Assembly: GCA_947497265.1 (NCBI GenBank)
Contig: CANMFP010000002.1
Location: 248,001 to 312,000 of the forward strand
DNA length: 64,000 nucleotides
Source: an uncultured Isoptericola sp.
Lineage (GTDB): Bacteria; Actinomycetota; Actinomycetes; Actinomycetales; Cellulomonadaceae
Direction of reading: 5' to 3'
Both the position numbers and the translations under genes were made by a program. The notes beneath the pieces are model-generated. The model was not told where the DNA came from and did no database searches. It saw only the letters and a list, made by a program, of their open reading frames with translations. Below are positions 46,316 to 53,928 of the stretch, piece by piece; the first letter of the stretch is position 1, and each line of letters begins with the position of its first letter.

Positions 46316-47566
46316 TCATTTCTTCCTGGGCGCCGAGCCTGGCGGGGCGCTTCGAGCGTCGGAGCCGCGGGGCATCTTGAACAGCGGGTCCATGTGCCAC
46401 TCGGGACCCGAGTCTTCGACCGAGGTGAACTCATTCATGAAGACGGCGCCCGCCTGGATCACGGGCCGGAGCTCGTGGCGGTAGATGCGCTCGGTGGTGG
46501 ACGTGTTGGAGTGCCCCACGACGTGAGCGATCTGTTCGACGGCGGCACCGCCGGCGGACATGAGCGACACGAAGGAGTGGCGCAGCTCGCGAGGCGTCCA
46601 GTCTTTCGGGTCGACGGACGGCACGAACTTGAGCGCGGACCGGAACGCGCGGCGGACGTTGGCAGCGTCGAGTCCAGTCCCGACGCTTGTGGTGAACACC
46701 AGGCCGGTCTCCTGCCAGTCGGCACCCGCTCTCGCCCGATCTGCTTCCTGCGCGCGTCGCCGCCTGTGCAGAGCCTCGACCGCGACATCAGGCAGCGCAA
46801 GGGTCCGACGCGACGTCCGAGTCTTGGTGTCCCCCGTCTTGCGGACAGAACGCCACACCTCGATCACCGGCGGTGTTGCCGCAAGGTCGACGTGGTCCCA
46901 GGTGAGGGCTCGCATCTCTTCGGTACGGATGCCGACGAGCATCGACACGACGATGTACGCGTACATCGTGTGCCCCTTGGTCAGGGCCAGGACGTCCAGC
47001 GCCTGCTTCTCGGTCAGGGATTTCGACTTCCGTCCGGCCCGTCCGCGCGGCGTCACAGCGAGTTCGACGACGTTGCGCTCGACGAGGTCCCGCGCGACCG
47101 CACGCTTGACCGCGTTGTTGAGCGCGGCCTTGACGTCGGCGATGGTCCGCGTCGAGTGGGTCTGGGCGAGGTCCGCGAGGAGCCTCTCGACGTGCTTCGG
47201 CGTCAGCTTCGTCAACAGCACGTCGCCGATCCCGTCGATCACGTGTGCGGTGAGGTACTCGAGCTTCTTGACCGTCGCGCGGTCGACCTGCCCCTGACCG
47301 TATGCGAGCCAGTCCCATACGGCGTCGCCGACCGTTGTCTTTCGTGCGCCAACTGCCAGGCCCTTCTCATGTTCCCGGATCCTGCGGCGCAGCTTCTCGA
47401 TCGCCGCCGACCGTGAGGTCCCCGAGCCGGTCTTGCGGATCTCACGACCGCGGTCGTCGTACCCGACGATCCTCGTGGCGACCCAGCGCTTTCGACGCTC
47501 GTCCCAGTAGATCGTCCCCTCACCTCTTGGGCGACGGACCGTCTTCTTCCTGTCCGGCTCGCTCAC
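46316..47566 (-). CDS. int: Tyrosine site-specific integrase
   Basis: A 416-aa phage-type integrase. N-terminal AP2-like arm-binding segment (GEGTIYWDERRKRWVATRIVG), core-binding helices, then the catalytic domain: Arg in GIRTEEMRALTWDHVDL, RELRHSFVSLMSAGG giving His-x2-Arg-type residues, and VGHSNTSTTERIYRH with the nucleophilic Tyr. All expected catalytic residues are present, so it should be active. GTG 47566 overlaps the excisionase stop by four bases. Its position 1.6 kb from the tRNA-Val fragment fits integration there. Confidence 0.95.
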   Translation of the reverse strand: MSEPDRKKTVRRPRGEGTIYWDERRKRWVATRIVGYDDRGREIRKTGSGTSRSAAIEKLRRRIREHEKGLAVGARKTTVGDAVWDWLAYGQGQVDRATVKKLEYLTAHVIDGIGDVLLTKLTPKHVERLLADLAQTHSTRTIADVKAALNNAVKRAVARDLVERNVVELAVTPRGRAGRKSKSLTEKQALDVLALTKGHTMYAYIVVSMLVGIRTEEMRALTWDHVDLAATPPVIEVWRSVRKTGDTKTRTSRRTLALPDVAVEALHRRRRAQEADRARAGADWQETGLVFTTSVGTGLDAANVRRAFRSALKFVPSVDPKDWTPRELRHSFVSLMSAGGAAVEQIAHVVGHSNTSTTERIYRHELRPVIQAGAVFMNEFTSVEDSGPEWHMDPLFKMPRGSDARSAPPGSAPRKK

Positions 47567-47775
47567 GCTGCACCGTCCGAGAGGCTGTCGACGTACTCGC
47601 GCACCGCCTCGACGGGGACGAGGCGGCGGGTTCCGACCTTGACGGTGCGCAAGGCACCGCACCGGATCAGCTCGTAGACGACGGTCCGCCCGACTCGCAG
47701 CACCTCGGCAGCCTCCTCGACCCGGTAGAGCAGCGGGGCGACCTGGCTGGCGGTGATCGACTCATTCCTCGACAT
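47563..47775 (-). CDS. xis: Excisionase (recombination directionality factor)
   Basis: A 70-aa winged-helix excisionase: YRVEEAAEVLRVGRTVVYEL followed by IRCGALRTVKVGTRRLVP, the standard MerR-like HTH of actinobacterial Xis. ATG 47775 follows GGGGGAG. Coupled to int by a GTGA overlap. It would steer the integrase to excision. Confidence 0.9.
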   Translation of the reverse strand: MSRNESITASQVAPLLYRVEEAAEVLRVGRTVVYELIRCGALRTVKVGTRRLVPVEAVREYVDSLSDGAA

Positions 47776-48017
47776 CTCTCCCCCAAGGGCGTTGTTGCCG
47801 GCACCAGCAGCGCCAGCGAGGGAACTTCCCTCACACCCTGGGAATGCCTCCCGAGGGCCGACGGAGTAACAGGCGAACCTGAACTCTCTGGGCCGACGCC
47901 GAACCTGGGCAGACCCGGATGTGTCCATGCGGTGTTACTCCACTGCCGTCGGACGGGCATTCCTCTGGCGAGGGGCATCCGCCTCGACACCCGCCACGAC
48001 CGGAGGGATCCAGGGCC

Positions 48018-48251
48018 ATGAGGACCCAGACCAACAGGGGGTTGCCGTTCGCGCGCCGTTGCGACTCGTGCGACGCCGCCGCCGTCGGGACCGTCACGTT
48101 CATCGCCGTCGACCGCGAGCACCAGTACGCCGTCTGTCTCGACTGCGCCGCCGACGCGCTCACCCACCCCGCCATGCACGTCCGTCTGCGCTTCACCGTC
48201 GCCCGGACCGGTGCCGAGGTCACCCGAGGTGTGAGCGGCGGTGCCGCATGA
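48018..48251 (+). CDS. Small protein with two CxxC pairs
   Basis: A 77-aa protein with CDSCDAAAVG and CLDCAADAL, four cysteines that could bind one zinc. Function unknown; small zinc-ribbon-like proteins of this sort are frequent in actinobacterial integrative elements just behind xis. ATG 48018 with GGAGGG ten bases upstream. Divergent from xis across a 240-base gap that holds regulatory DNA but no recognisable operator. Confidence 0.7.
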   Translation: MRTQTNRGLPFARRCDSCDAAAVGTVTFIAVDREHQYAVCLDCAADALTHPAMHVRLRFTVARTGAEVTRGVSGGAA

Positions 48252-48532
48252 GCACGCCAACCTTCGGTACGGCAGACGTCCTGGCAGCACTCGAGCGCAT
48301 GACCAGTGATCAGCGCGCCGAGTGGGTCGCGCTGGTCAAGCGCGCTTGCGTGAGCCTGTCGAACGCCGAGTGCGCGTTCGCCGGCAACGCACCCGAGGCG
48401 AAGCCCGAACCCGACATGTGGGCGGCGGACTCCTTCTGGCTCGGCACCAACCAGCTCGGCCGCGCCCTCGAACAGATCGCGCCGGACACCGGGGGTCAGA
48501 CGCATGACCACTCTTGCTGCACTGCGACGTGA
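48248..48532 (+). CDS. Hypothetical island protein
   Basis: A 94-aa acidic protein (TFGTADVLAALERMTSDQRAE at the start, GTNQLGRALEQIAPDTGG near the end). No family recognised. Starts by ATGA overlap with the previous gene and its end overlaps the next ORF, so it is part of the island's early operon. Confidence 0.65.
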   Translation: MSTPTFGTADVLAALERMTSDQRAEWVALVKRACVSLSNAECAFAGNAPEAKPEPDMWAADSFWLGTNQLGRALEQIAPDTGGQTHDHSCCTAT

Positions 48533-49025
48533 CGGGGCCGAGATCCTCGACGACGTCCGCGACGCCTTGGCCCGCTACTGCATCCTCCTGAGCCGCCACG
48601 CCTACACCGCGGCCACGCTGTTCTGCGCGTACACCCATGCCGCCGCGGTGTTCGCCGCCAAGGAGCATGTCGAGGTCGAGGCGACCTGGGGTATCTACCA
48701 GCGCATGATCACTGCCTACCGCCACCGTGACCGGCGCGACGGCCGAGCCCTGATGACCGCGGTCATCGACTCCCTCGCCCGCGGTGTCCCGACGGCACTG
48801 AGCGAGCTGGTCACCCTCGGGCGGACGCTGAAGAAGCGCGCCGCCGACGTGCTCGCGTTCTTCGATCTGCCCGGCACCAGCAACGGACCCACCGAGGCGA
48901 TCAACGGGCGCCTCGAACACCTGCGCGGCTCCGCACTCGGCTTTCGAAATCTGACCCACTACATTGCCCGATCCCTACTCGAGGCAGGCGGCTTCAGGCT
49001 CCAACTACACCCTCAGATCGGATGA
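48504..49025 (+). CDS. Chimeric ORF: DUF3631-type N-terminus fused to ISL3 transposase C-terminus
   Basis: The 173-aa frame is a fusion. Residues 1-50 (LRRDGAEILDDVRDALARY..., ATLFCAYTHA) resemble the opening of DUF3631 ATPase/helicase-like proteins of actinobacterial mobile elements. From about residue 51 it becomes the C-terminus of an ISL3-family transposase (KEHVEVEATWGIYQRMITAY, FFDLPGTSNGPTEAINGRLE), closely related to the intact one at 52105-53421. An IS insertion or deletion therefore removed most of the DUF3631 protein. The fused product is unlikely to work as either parent. Confidence 0.7.
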   Translation: MTTLAALRRDGAEILDDVRDALARYCILLSRHAYTAATLFCAYTHAAAVFAAKEHVEVEATWGIYQRMITAYRHRDRRDGRALMTAVIDSLARGVPTALSELVTLGRTLKKRAADVLAFFDLPGTSNGPTEAINGRLEHLRGSALGFRNLTHYIARSLLEAGGFRLQLHPQIG

Positions 49026-49028
49026 GCC
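48654..49028 (+). mobile_element. ISL3-family remnant (3' end)
   Basis: Holds the last ~123 codons of an ISL3 transposase and a terminal sequence ending ACACCCTCAGATCGGATGAG, the diverged counterpart of the intact element's right end. The 5' two-thirds and the left end are absent. The protein part differs from the intact copy at scattered positions, so it comes from a related but distinct element. Confidence 0.8.
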
Positions 49029-49173
49029 CCTATGGTGCCCGCGTGGTGTCCCCTTCAACACCACCGACCGAGCATCAGCCCAGGTCACCGGACCGCCAGC
49101 CGCTCACACCCCCGACCGTGTCGTAAGTCGGGTCGCAAGATCATCTCCCGCGACGAACGCGATCGAGAGTCTG

Positions 49174-49208
49174 AGAGGTGTTCTCACCAGGCATGGTGAG
49201 AACACCTC
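49174..49208. repeat. Palindrome made of two IS5-type terminal repeats
   Basis: A 15-bp perfect stem, AGAGGTGTTCTCACC (49174-49188) and GGTGAGAACACCTCT (49194-49208), separated by only a few bases. The right half recurs exactly at the end of the IS5-family element (50486-50500), and a close variant (CTGAGAACACCTGA) recurs at ~51100. It looks like a left and a right IS end brought together by internal deletion, or the element's true left end. Confidence 0.6.
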
Positions 49209-49274
49209 TGAGTCGATAGAAGGGCTGTCCCCCGCGATCGGTGAAGAATCGGCAACCAACCACCGCGCCATCAG

Positions 49275-49535
49275 CTACCCATTAGACAAGGCCGCGGTGA
49301 TGCCCAGAAGCCCTATAGCAACCCCAGCCGCGCCGACCGTCGTTACGACACCCACCACACGTGGCCCGCCAGTTAGAGCATCCAGTCGATCTCGCACACG
49401 TCTTGGAACCATTGCCTCCAGTACTCGATTCACTCGTCGAGCAAGCCTCCTGCGAAATATCAAGACCACGATTCCAAAGATCAGGATCAGCGTCAAAAAG
49501 GTCAGGAAGGCGCGAGCTACCAGATCTTCCATCAT
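49275..49535 (-). CDS. Small membrane protein, unknown
   Basis: An 86-aa protein with two hydrophobic helices (FLTFLTLILIFGIVVLIF and VVGVVTTVGAAGVAIGLLG) around a basic Arg-rich loop. Start at ATG 49535 or 49532 behind GTGGGGGA. Lower GC than its neighbours. It might be cargo of the surrounding IS or an older island gene. No homology recognised. Confidence 0.55.
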   Translation of the reverse strand: MMEDLVARAFLTFLTLILIFGIVVLIFRRRLARRVNRVLEAMVPRRVRDRLDALTGGPRVVGVVTTVGAAGVAIGLLGITAALSNG

Positions 49536-49608
49536 CAATCCCCCACAAACGTCCAGCAGCGCAACGACGCTCTGACCTGCAGGTTCGTCCGCTTGCAGGT
49601 TTGGCAGC

Positions 49609-49672
49609 AGCAGGGTCCCAGGACCAGGATGCAAGTCGCCGAACACGCATACCGGACGACTGGGACCCTGCT
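49609..49672. repeat. Inverted repeat ahead of the IS5 transposase
   Basis: Arms AGCAGGGTCCCAG (49609-49621) and its complement (49660-49672), 38 bases apart; the last base of the right arm is the first base of the transposase TTG start. It could fold in read-through RNA and hide the start, a known way for IS elements to limit activation by outside promoters. That role is inferred. Confidence 0.6.
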
Positions 49673-50490
49673 TGATCACCTATCGTGCCACCCTCGACGT
49701 GCCTCCTGACACCCTGCGCACCGTGACGCGCTGGATCGCGGCGCACCGCCGGGTTCGAGACATCCGCCCGTGGCAACGCGTGGCGACCGCGCGCACGCAG
49801 GCGCTGCTGGTGCTGCGCTGGTTCTCCGGCTCCACGCGGATCCGCTTCCTGGCCCGCGATGCGGGGATCTCGATCGCGACGGCCTACCGGTACCTGCACG
49901 AGGCTGTCGACATCATCGCCCTGCGGGCTCCCGACCTGCACGACGTACTGGCCACCGCGCGCGACGAAGAATGGCCCTACGTCTGCCTCGACGGCACCCT
50001 GATCCCGACAATGCAGCTGCACGGGCCGAAGAACCCCTCCGGCGCGGAATCCTGGTACTCCGGCAAGCACCACCGCCACGGCGGCAACATCCAGGTCCTG
50101 TGCGACCCCACGGGCTACCCCGTGTGGGTCTCCCCGGTCAGCCCGGGCTCGACCCACGACATCACCGCCGCCAGAGCATTCGCCCTGCCCGCGCTCTACC
50201 CCGCAGCCGCCGCCGGCATCCCGACACTGACCGACGCCGGCTACCAAGGCGCCGGCATCGGGATCTGGCACCCGCTGCGCCTCCCGGCGAACCCGCACCT
50301 CGACGACGTCACCCGCAACAAGCTCCTCACCGGGCTGCGGTCCGTAGCCGAACGCGGCAACGCCCTGCTGAAGAAGACCTGGCCCGCGCTCCAGTTGGTC
50401 ACCCTCGACCCGCACCGCCTCACCGAGATCATCGCCGCCGCACTCGTCCTGCTCCACCTTCAACGAGGAGCCCGACGATCACGCTGGTGA
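49672..50490 (+). CDS. IS5-family transposase
   Basis: A 272-aa DDE transposase (DDE_Tnp_4 type). N-terminal HTH (FLARDAGISIATAYRYLHEA), then the catalytic residues in VCLDGTLIPT, SGKHHRHGGNIQ with DAGYQGAGIG, and the Glu region ERGNALLKKTW. Complete, starting at TTG and ending inside the element's right terminal repeat. It is expected to be active if a left end exists. Confidence 0.88.
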   Translation: MITYRATLDVPPDTLRTVTRWIAAHRRVRDIRPWQRVATARTQALLVLRWFSGSTRIRFLARDAGISIATAYRYLHEAVDIIALRAPDLHDVLATARDEEWPYVCLDGTLIPTMQLHGPKNPSGAESWYSGKHHRHGGNIQVLCDPTGYPVWVSPVSPGSTHDITAARAFALPALYPAAAAGIPTLTDAGYQGAGIGIWHPLRLPANPHLDDVTRNKLLTGLRSVAERGNALLKKTWPALQLVTLDPHRLTEIIAAALVLLHLQRGARRSRW

Positions 50491-50500
50491 GAACACCTCT

Positions 50501-50699
50501 GAACGCCCGCTACCGGCGAGCGGTGCGCGCCCGGGGCCACTTCCCGAACGACGCCGCCGCACTGAAGTGCCTATACCCGGTGACCAGGTCCCTGGACCCC
50601 ACCGGCCGCGGTCGGGCACGATGGGTCATCCGGTGGAAGGCCGCACTCAACGCGTTCGCGATCACCTTCGAGGGGCGCATCAGCCCCTCGAGCAACTAA
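50501..50699 (+). pseudogene. IS256-family transposase remnant (C-terminus)
   Basis: Reads NARYRRAVRARGHFPNDAAALKCLYPVTRSLD... and RWKAALNAFAITFEGRI, the C-terminus of Mutator/IS256 transposases. It begins right at the IS5-family right end, so the rest was lost or displaced when that element arrived. Confidence 0.75.
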
Positions 50700-50734
50700 G
50701 GAACGCCGTGGCCCGCCCACCGCCCATCGGACAC

Positions 50735-50788
50735 TCCCGCACCCGGCTGGGTGTACGACGAGACCAGGTTCCCGCCCTGACACCACCG
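50735..50788 (-). pseudogene. Rhs repeat fragment, minus orientation
   Basis: On the minus strand it encodes QGGNLVSSYTQPGAG, matching QGGGLVSTYSQPGAG in the full-length Rhs protein with several changes. Too short and diverged to be a recent copy of that gene; probably from another Rhs gene. Directly abuts an inverted fragment. Confidence 0.6.
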
Positions 50789-50791
50789 GAC

Positions 50792-50972
50792 AGTGTTTCG
50801 ACTATGACTGGGCGCGGCGACTGACTCAGGCGTGGACCCCGGCGAGCGGGGACTGCTCGCCGGGTCGCTCGGTCGGGGCGTTGGGTGGTGCGCAGCCGTA
50901 TTGGAAGTCGTACTCCTGTGACACGATCGGTAATCGGACCTCGACGGTGCTGCACCGGGCTTCCGGTCACGT
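50792..50972 (+). pseudogene. Rhs repeat fragment, inverted copy of the main rhs gene
   Basis: About 180 bases nearly identical (three differences noticed) to the reverse complement of 55860-56035 in the main rhs gene, coding DYDWARR...TPASGDCS and RTSTVLHRASG. Its orientation is opposite to the main gene. It is bounded on the left by the diverged minus-strand Rhs fragment and on the right by a transposase remnant. Confidence 0.8.
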
Positions 50973-50973
50973 C

Positions 50974-51113
50974 TCCCACCTCAAGAACTGGAAGATCCTC
51001 GCAACCGGATACCGTGGCCGCCTGGCCGAACTACCCGCGTCATCCGCATTGTCACCAACCACGAGCGCTACCGCCTGGGCTGGTAACCGTGAATAGCCCC
51101 CTGAGAACACCTG
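50974..51113 (+). pseudogene. IS5-family transposase remnant (3' end)
   Basis: Reads SHLKNWKILATGYRGRLAELP, then after a one-base deletion RVIRIVTNHERYRLGW and a stop at ~51096, the C-terminus of an IS5/IS112-like transposase. CTGAGAACACCTGA just after the stop is a variant of the terminal repeat seen at 50486-50500. Frameshifted and truncated. Confidence 0.65.
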
Positions 51114-51119
51114 AAAGAG

Positions 51120-51512
51120 TCAGGACCAGAGGTCGCTGAGCTCCAATGCGCACCTTGAGCACATCCTGAAACGCGCGCCTCGGATGAGAACCCTCGACGT
51201 CAGCCAACCTTCCGACTCAATTATCAACTCAATCCTGCTTGGCGGATCCCATGATTCTCCTTCACGAAGCACTCCCCCACCGTCCGCAGAGAATGCAAGC
51301 AACTGGACGCCAGACATGCGTACCGAAAGATCTTCGAGTACAGGGATTCCAGTCGCAGACAGTACAAACGACGGTACAAGCCTCGCCGCGGATAGGGCAA
51401 TTGGTCCTGGGCCAAACAAGAGGCACGCGCCATCATATCTAGCATCGGCACTGAACTGTTCCAGGCGCCGCAAATGGCGTGGCTCAAGGAGATGCGATTC
51501 TTGTCGATTCAT
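51120..51512 (-). CDS. Orphan Rhs immunity protein candidate
   Basis: A 130-aa soluble, beta-rich-looking protein with no recognised family. The ATG at 51512 overlaps the stop of the orphan Rhs tip (TGATG), exactly where the immunity gene lies in Rhs/polymorphic toxin systems. A decayed relative lies at 53782-53850 (LRRLEQFGTDSRCDGAP versus LRRLEQFSADARYDGAC here). Lower GC than the core genes. Immunity function is inferred from position only. Confidence 0.65.
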   Translation of the reverse strand: MNRQESHLLEPRHLRRLEQFSADARYDGACLLFGPGPIALSAARLVPSFVLSATGIPVLEDLSVRMSGVQLLAFSADGGGVLREGESWDPPSRIELIIESEGWLTSRVLIRGARFRMCSRCALELSDLWS

Positions 51513-51997
51513 CACGGCAAACTTCCCCATCGATCCAGAAGTGAAGTGTTCTCGTCAAAAAACGCACCGAACGGTGCAGCTCCCCATAAAAGTCGCACTG
51601 AGTTGCCCTTGACCTCGCATTGACTGCTGCAGGAATTCGTTAGCGAGTAGTCCAGTTGGCTGGCACCTCTTAAAAACTTCGGGATACCGGTCGCCACTTG
51701 ATACGCCCCCACAGCGCCGACCGGAATTCCAATGTACGAACCTATGCCAGTCGCAGTCGCACCCGTTCCGAAAGCCAATAGAGCCGCCCCTTGCACGGTC
51801 TTGTATGTGCCAGCAACGCCATTTATTGCACCGGCAGCAAATGTTCCGTAGTCGAAAGTCGAGTGCAAGTACCCGTCGATCGACCCGCCAACACTCGCCC
51901 GCTCGGCCGAGACCTTCCCCTTCTTTCGACTTTTCTCAATAAATGGGTTGCACGAACAATCTTCCCATTCCTCTTGGATCTCCCATGGCGGTTTAGC

Positions 51998-53424
51998 GGC
52001 TCAACGCAGATGAGGGTGTAGCGCTGGCTGGCTGATCTGGCCGGGGACGGGTCGAGGTCCCCCAGGATGGGAGTTCTCACTCTGCCCATCCGGAAGACCT
52101 CGACGTGGACGACGCTACCTTCTGCACACCTGACCTGACGACGTTCTGCCGCCTGGACGAGCTCGGGCTCGTCGTGGTCGGGCAGCATCTGGAGCCTGAC
52201 CGGGCGGTGCTCGAGTGCCGCGTGGTCGCGCGCGATGACGACGCGTTCTGCAGACAGTGCGGGGCCGAGGGCACGCCGCGTGGGACGGTGTCTCGGCGGC
52301 TGGCGCACGAACCGTTCGGGTGGCGGCCGACGACGCTGCTGGTGCGGGTGCGCCGCTACCGCTGCGAGAGCTGCGGGCGGGTGTGGCGGCAGGACACCAC
52401 GGCGGCTGCGGATCCGCGGGCGAAGCTGTCGCGCGCGGCGGTGCGCTGGGCCCTGGTCGGGATCGTGGTTCAGCACCTGACAGTGGCGCGGGTGGCCGAG
52501 GCCCTCGCGATCGCGTGGCACACCGCCAACGACGCTGTCCTGGCCGAAGGTCGGCGGGTGCTGATCGATGACGAGGCCCGGTTCGACGGCGTCGCCGTCA
52601 TCGGAGTCGACGAGCACGTGTGGCGGCACACCCGCCGCGGCGAGAAGTACGTCACCGTGGTCATCGACCTGACCCCGATCCGCGACGGCACCGGATCCGC
52701 CCGGTTGCTCGACATGGTCGAGGGGCGCTCCAAGCAGGCCTTCAAGCAGTGGCTCGCCACCCGCCCGAAGACCTGGCGAGATCAGGTGGAGGTCGTCGCG
52801 ATGGACGGCTTCACCGGGTTCAAGACCGCCACTGCCGAAGAGCTGCCCGACGCGGTCGCGGTGATGGACCCGTTCCACGTCGTGCGCCTGGCGGGCGACG
52901 CCCTGGATCGCTGCCGACGCCGGGTCCAGCTGGATCTGCACGGCCACCGCGGCCGCGCCAAGGATCCGCTCTATCGTGCCCGGCGGACCCTGCACACCGG
53001 CGCCGACCTGCTCACCGACAAGCAGACGACCAGGATCGAGGCGCTGTTCGCGATCGAGGAGCACGTCGAGGTCGAGGCGACCTGGGGCATCTACCAGCGC
53101 ATGATCACCGCATACCGCCACCCCGACCGCGCACACGGCCGCGCCCTGATGGTCGCCGTCATCGACTCGGTGACGCGCGCCGTTCCGGCCGCGCTGACCG
53201 AGCTGGTCACCCTCGGCCGCACCCTGACCAAGCGCGCCGCGGACGTGCTGGCGTTCTTCGACCTGCCGGGCACGAGCAACGGACCGACGGAGGCGATCAA
53301 CGGCCGACTCGAACACCTCCGAGGCTCCGCCCTCGGCTTCCGGAACCTGACCCACTACATCGCCCGATCACTCCTCGAAGCCGGCGGCTTCAGACCCCGG
53401 CTACACCCTCATCTGCGTTGAGCC
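51998..53424 (+). mobile_element. Intact ISL3-family insertion sequence
   Basis: 1427 bp, bounded by perfect inverted repeats of at least 24 bp (GGCTCAACGCAGATGAGGGT... and its complement). It is flanked by the 8-bp direct repeat GGTTTAGC (51990-51997 and 53425-53432), the duplication length known for ISL3 elements. It carries one transposase gene and sits inside the orphan Rhs tip. Confidence 0.95.
52105..53421 (+). CDS. ISL3-family transposase
   Basis: A 438-aa transposase: N-terminal zinc-finger pairs CRQCGAEG and CESCGRVW, a helix-turn-helix region, then the DDE residues in VIGVDEHVW, VVAMDGFTGFKTA and NGPTEAINGRLEH. GTG start at 52105. Complete, stop three bases before the element end. 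Remnants of related copies are at 48654-49028 and 53562-53781. Confidence 0.95.
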   Translation: MDDATFCTPDLTTFCRLDELGLVVVGQHLEPDRAVLECRVVARDDDAFCRQCGAEGTPRGTVSRRLAHEPFGWRPTTLLVRVRRYRCESCGRVWRQDTTAAADPRAKLSRAAVRWALVGIVVQHLTVARVAEALAIAWHTANDAVLAEGRRVLIDDEARFDGVAVIGVDEHVWRHTRRGEKYVTVVIDLTPIRDGTGSARLLDMVEGRSKQAFKQWLATRPKTWRDQVEVVAMDGFTGFKTATAEELPDAVAVMDPFHVVRLAGDALDRCRRRVQLDLHGHRGRAKDPLYRARRTLHTGADLLTDKQTTRIEALFAIEEHVEVEATWGIYQRMITAYRHPDRAHGRALMVAVIDSVTRAVPAALTELVTLGRTLTKRAADVLAFFDLPGTSNGPTEAINGRLEHLRGSALGFRNLTHYIARSLLEAGGFRPRLHPHLR

Positions 53425-53561
53425 GGTTTAGCTTCTACAGGCGGCTTCGGATTGTCGGGCTTTGGCGGGGGTGGTGGCGGCTTGATGTTCTGGCCAGACG
53501 GCGTATTGAAGTGTGGTATACCACCGGCACCCGGGATCGTGTTGAAGGTTGGGAGGAGTCC

Positions 53562-53781
53562 CCTCGAGCACCGCCCGGTCAGGCTCCAGATGCTGCCCGA
53601 CCACGACGAGACCGAGCTCGTCCAGGCGGCAGAACGTCGTCAGGTCAGGTGTGCAGAAGGTAGCGTCGTCCACGTCGAGGTCTTCCGGATGGGCAGAGTG
53701 AGAACTCCCATCCTGGGGGACCTCGACCCGTCCCCGGCCAGATCAGCCAGCCAGCGCTACACCCTCATCTGCGTTGAGCCC
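53562..53781 (-). mobile_element. ISL3-family remnant (5' end)
   Basis: The minus strand repeats the first ~220 bases of the intact ISL3 element: terminal repeat at 53758-53781, then the transposase opening DDATFCTPDLTTFCRLDELG, cut off after about 36 codons and joined directly to Rhs coding sequence at 53561. The identity with the intact copy is very high. The junction suggests an IS-mediated deletion that fused the element to the displaced Rhs tip. Confidence 0.85.
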
Positions 53782-53880
53782 CAAAACAAGAGGCGCGCCA
53801 TCGCACCTGGAATCGGTGCCGAATTGCTCCAGGCGCCGTAAATTGCGCGATGTTCCCAATCGATCCAGAAGTGACCTCGT
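53782..53880 (-). pseudogene. Decayed immunity gene, relative of 51120-51512
   Basis: Reads RNLRRLEQFGTDSRCDGAPLV on the minus strand, clearly related to the orphan immunity protein, and then keeps a short match to its upstream boundary (ATCGATCCAGAAGTG). The C-terminal part is removed by the ISL3 remnant. It implies a third toxin/immunity module once stood here. Confidence 0.65.
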
Positions 53881-53928
53881 TAGCAGCCTGCAATCGCTAA
53901 GGACCCGTATAGCATCGCTCCGAGATTA

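Larger units (their letters stand above)
49174..50500 (+). mobile_element. IS5-family insertion sequence, left boundary uncertain
   Basis: The right end is clear: GGTGAGAACACCTCT at 50486-50500, with the transposase stop inside it. The matching inverted copy is at 49174-49188, but that gives a 1.3-kb element with a non-transposase gene (49275-49535) and a second right-type end inside. A shorter element starting near 49609 is the alternative. No target duplication could be identified. Confidence 0.45.
51512..53561 (-). pseudogene. Displaced Rhs tip (orphan toxin module), split by an ISL3 element
   Basis: From 53561 down to 53425, then 51997 to 51512, the minus strand reads one continuous frame if the ISL3 element and one 8-bp target copy are removed: LLPTFNTIPGAGGIPHFNTP, a Pro/Lys linker, VEAKPPWEIQEEWEDCSCNP, then a Gly/Ala-rich hydrophobic tail (GTGATATGIGSYIGIPVGAV). 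It starts exactly at the point where the core of the main Rhs protein gives way to its tip and has no start codon of its own. It is therefore a displaced tip retained after exchange and is silent as it stands. Confidence 0.8.

Noticed and set aside
44707-49582. 13-base direct repeat CTCTGACCTGCAG at 44707-44719 and 49570-49582, considered as a second attachment repeat
   Set aside because: Too short to be meaningful in a 64-kb GC-rich window and not linked to tRNA sequence.
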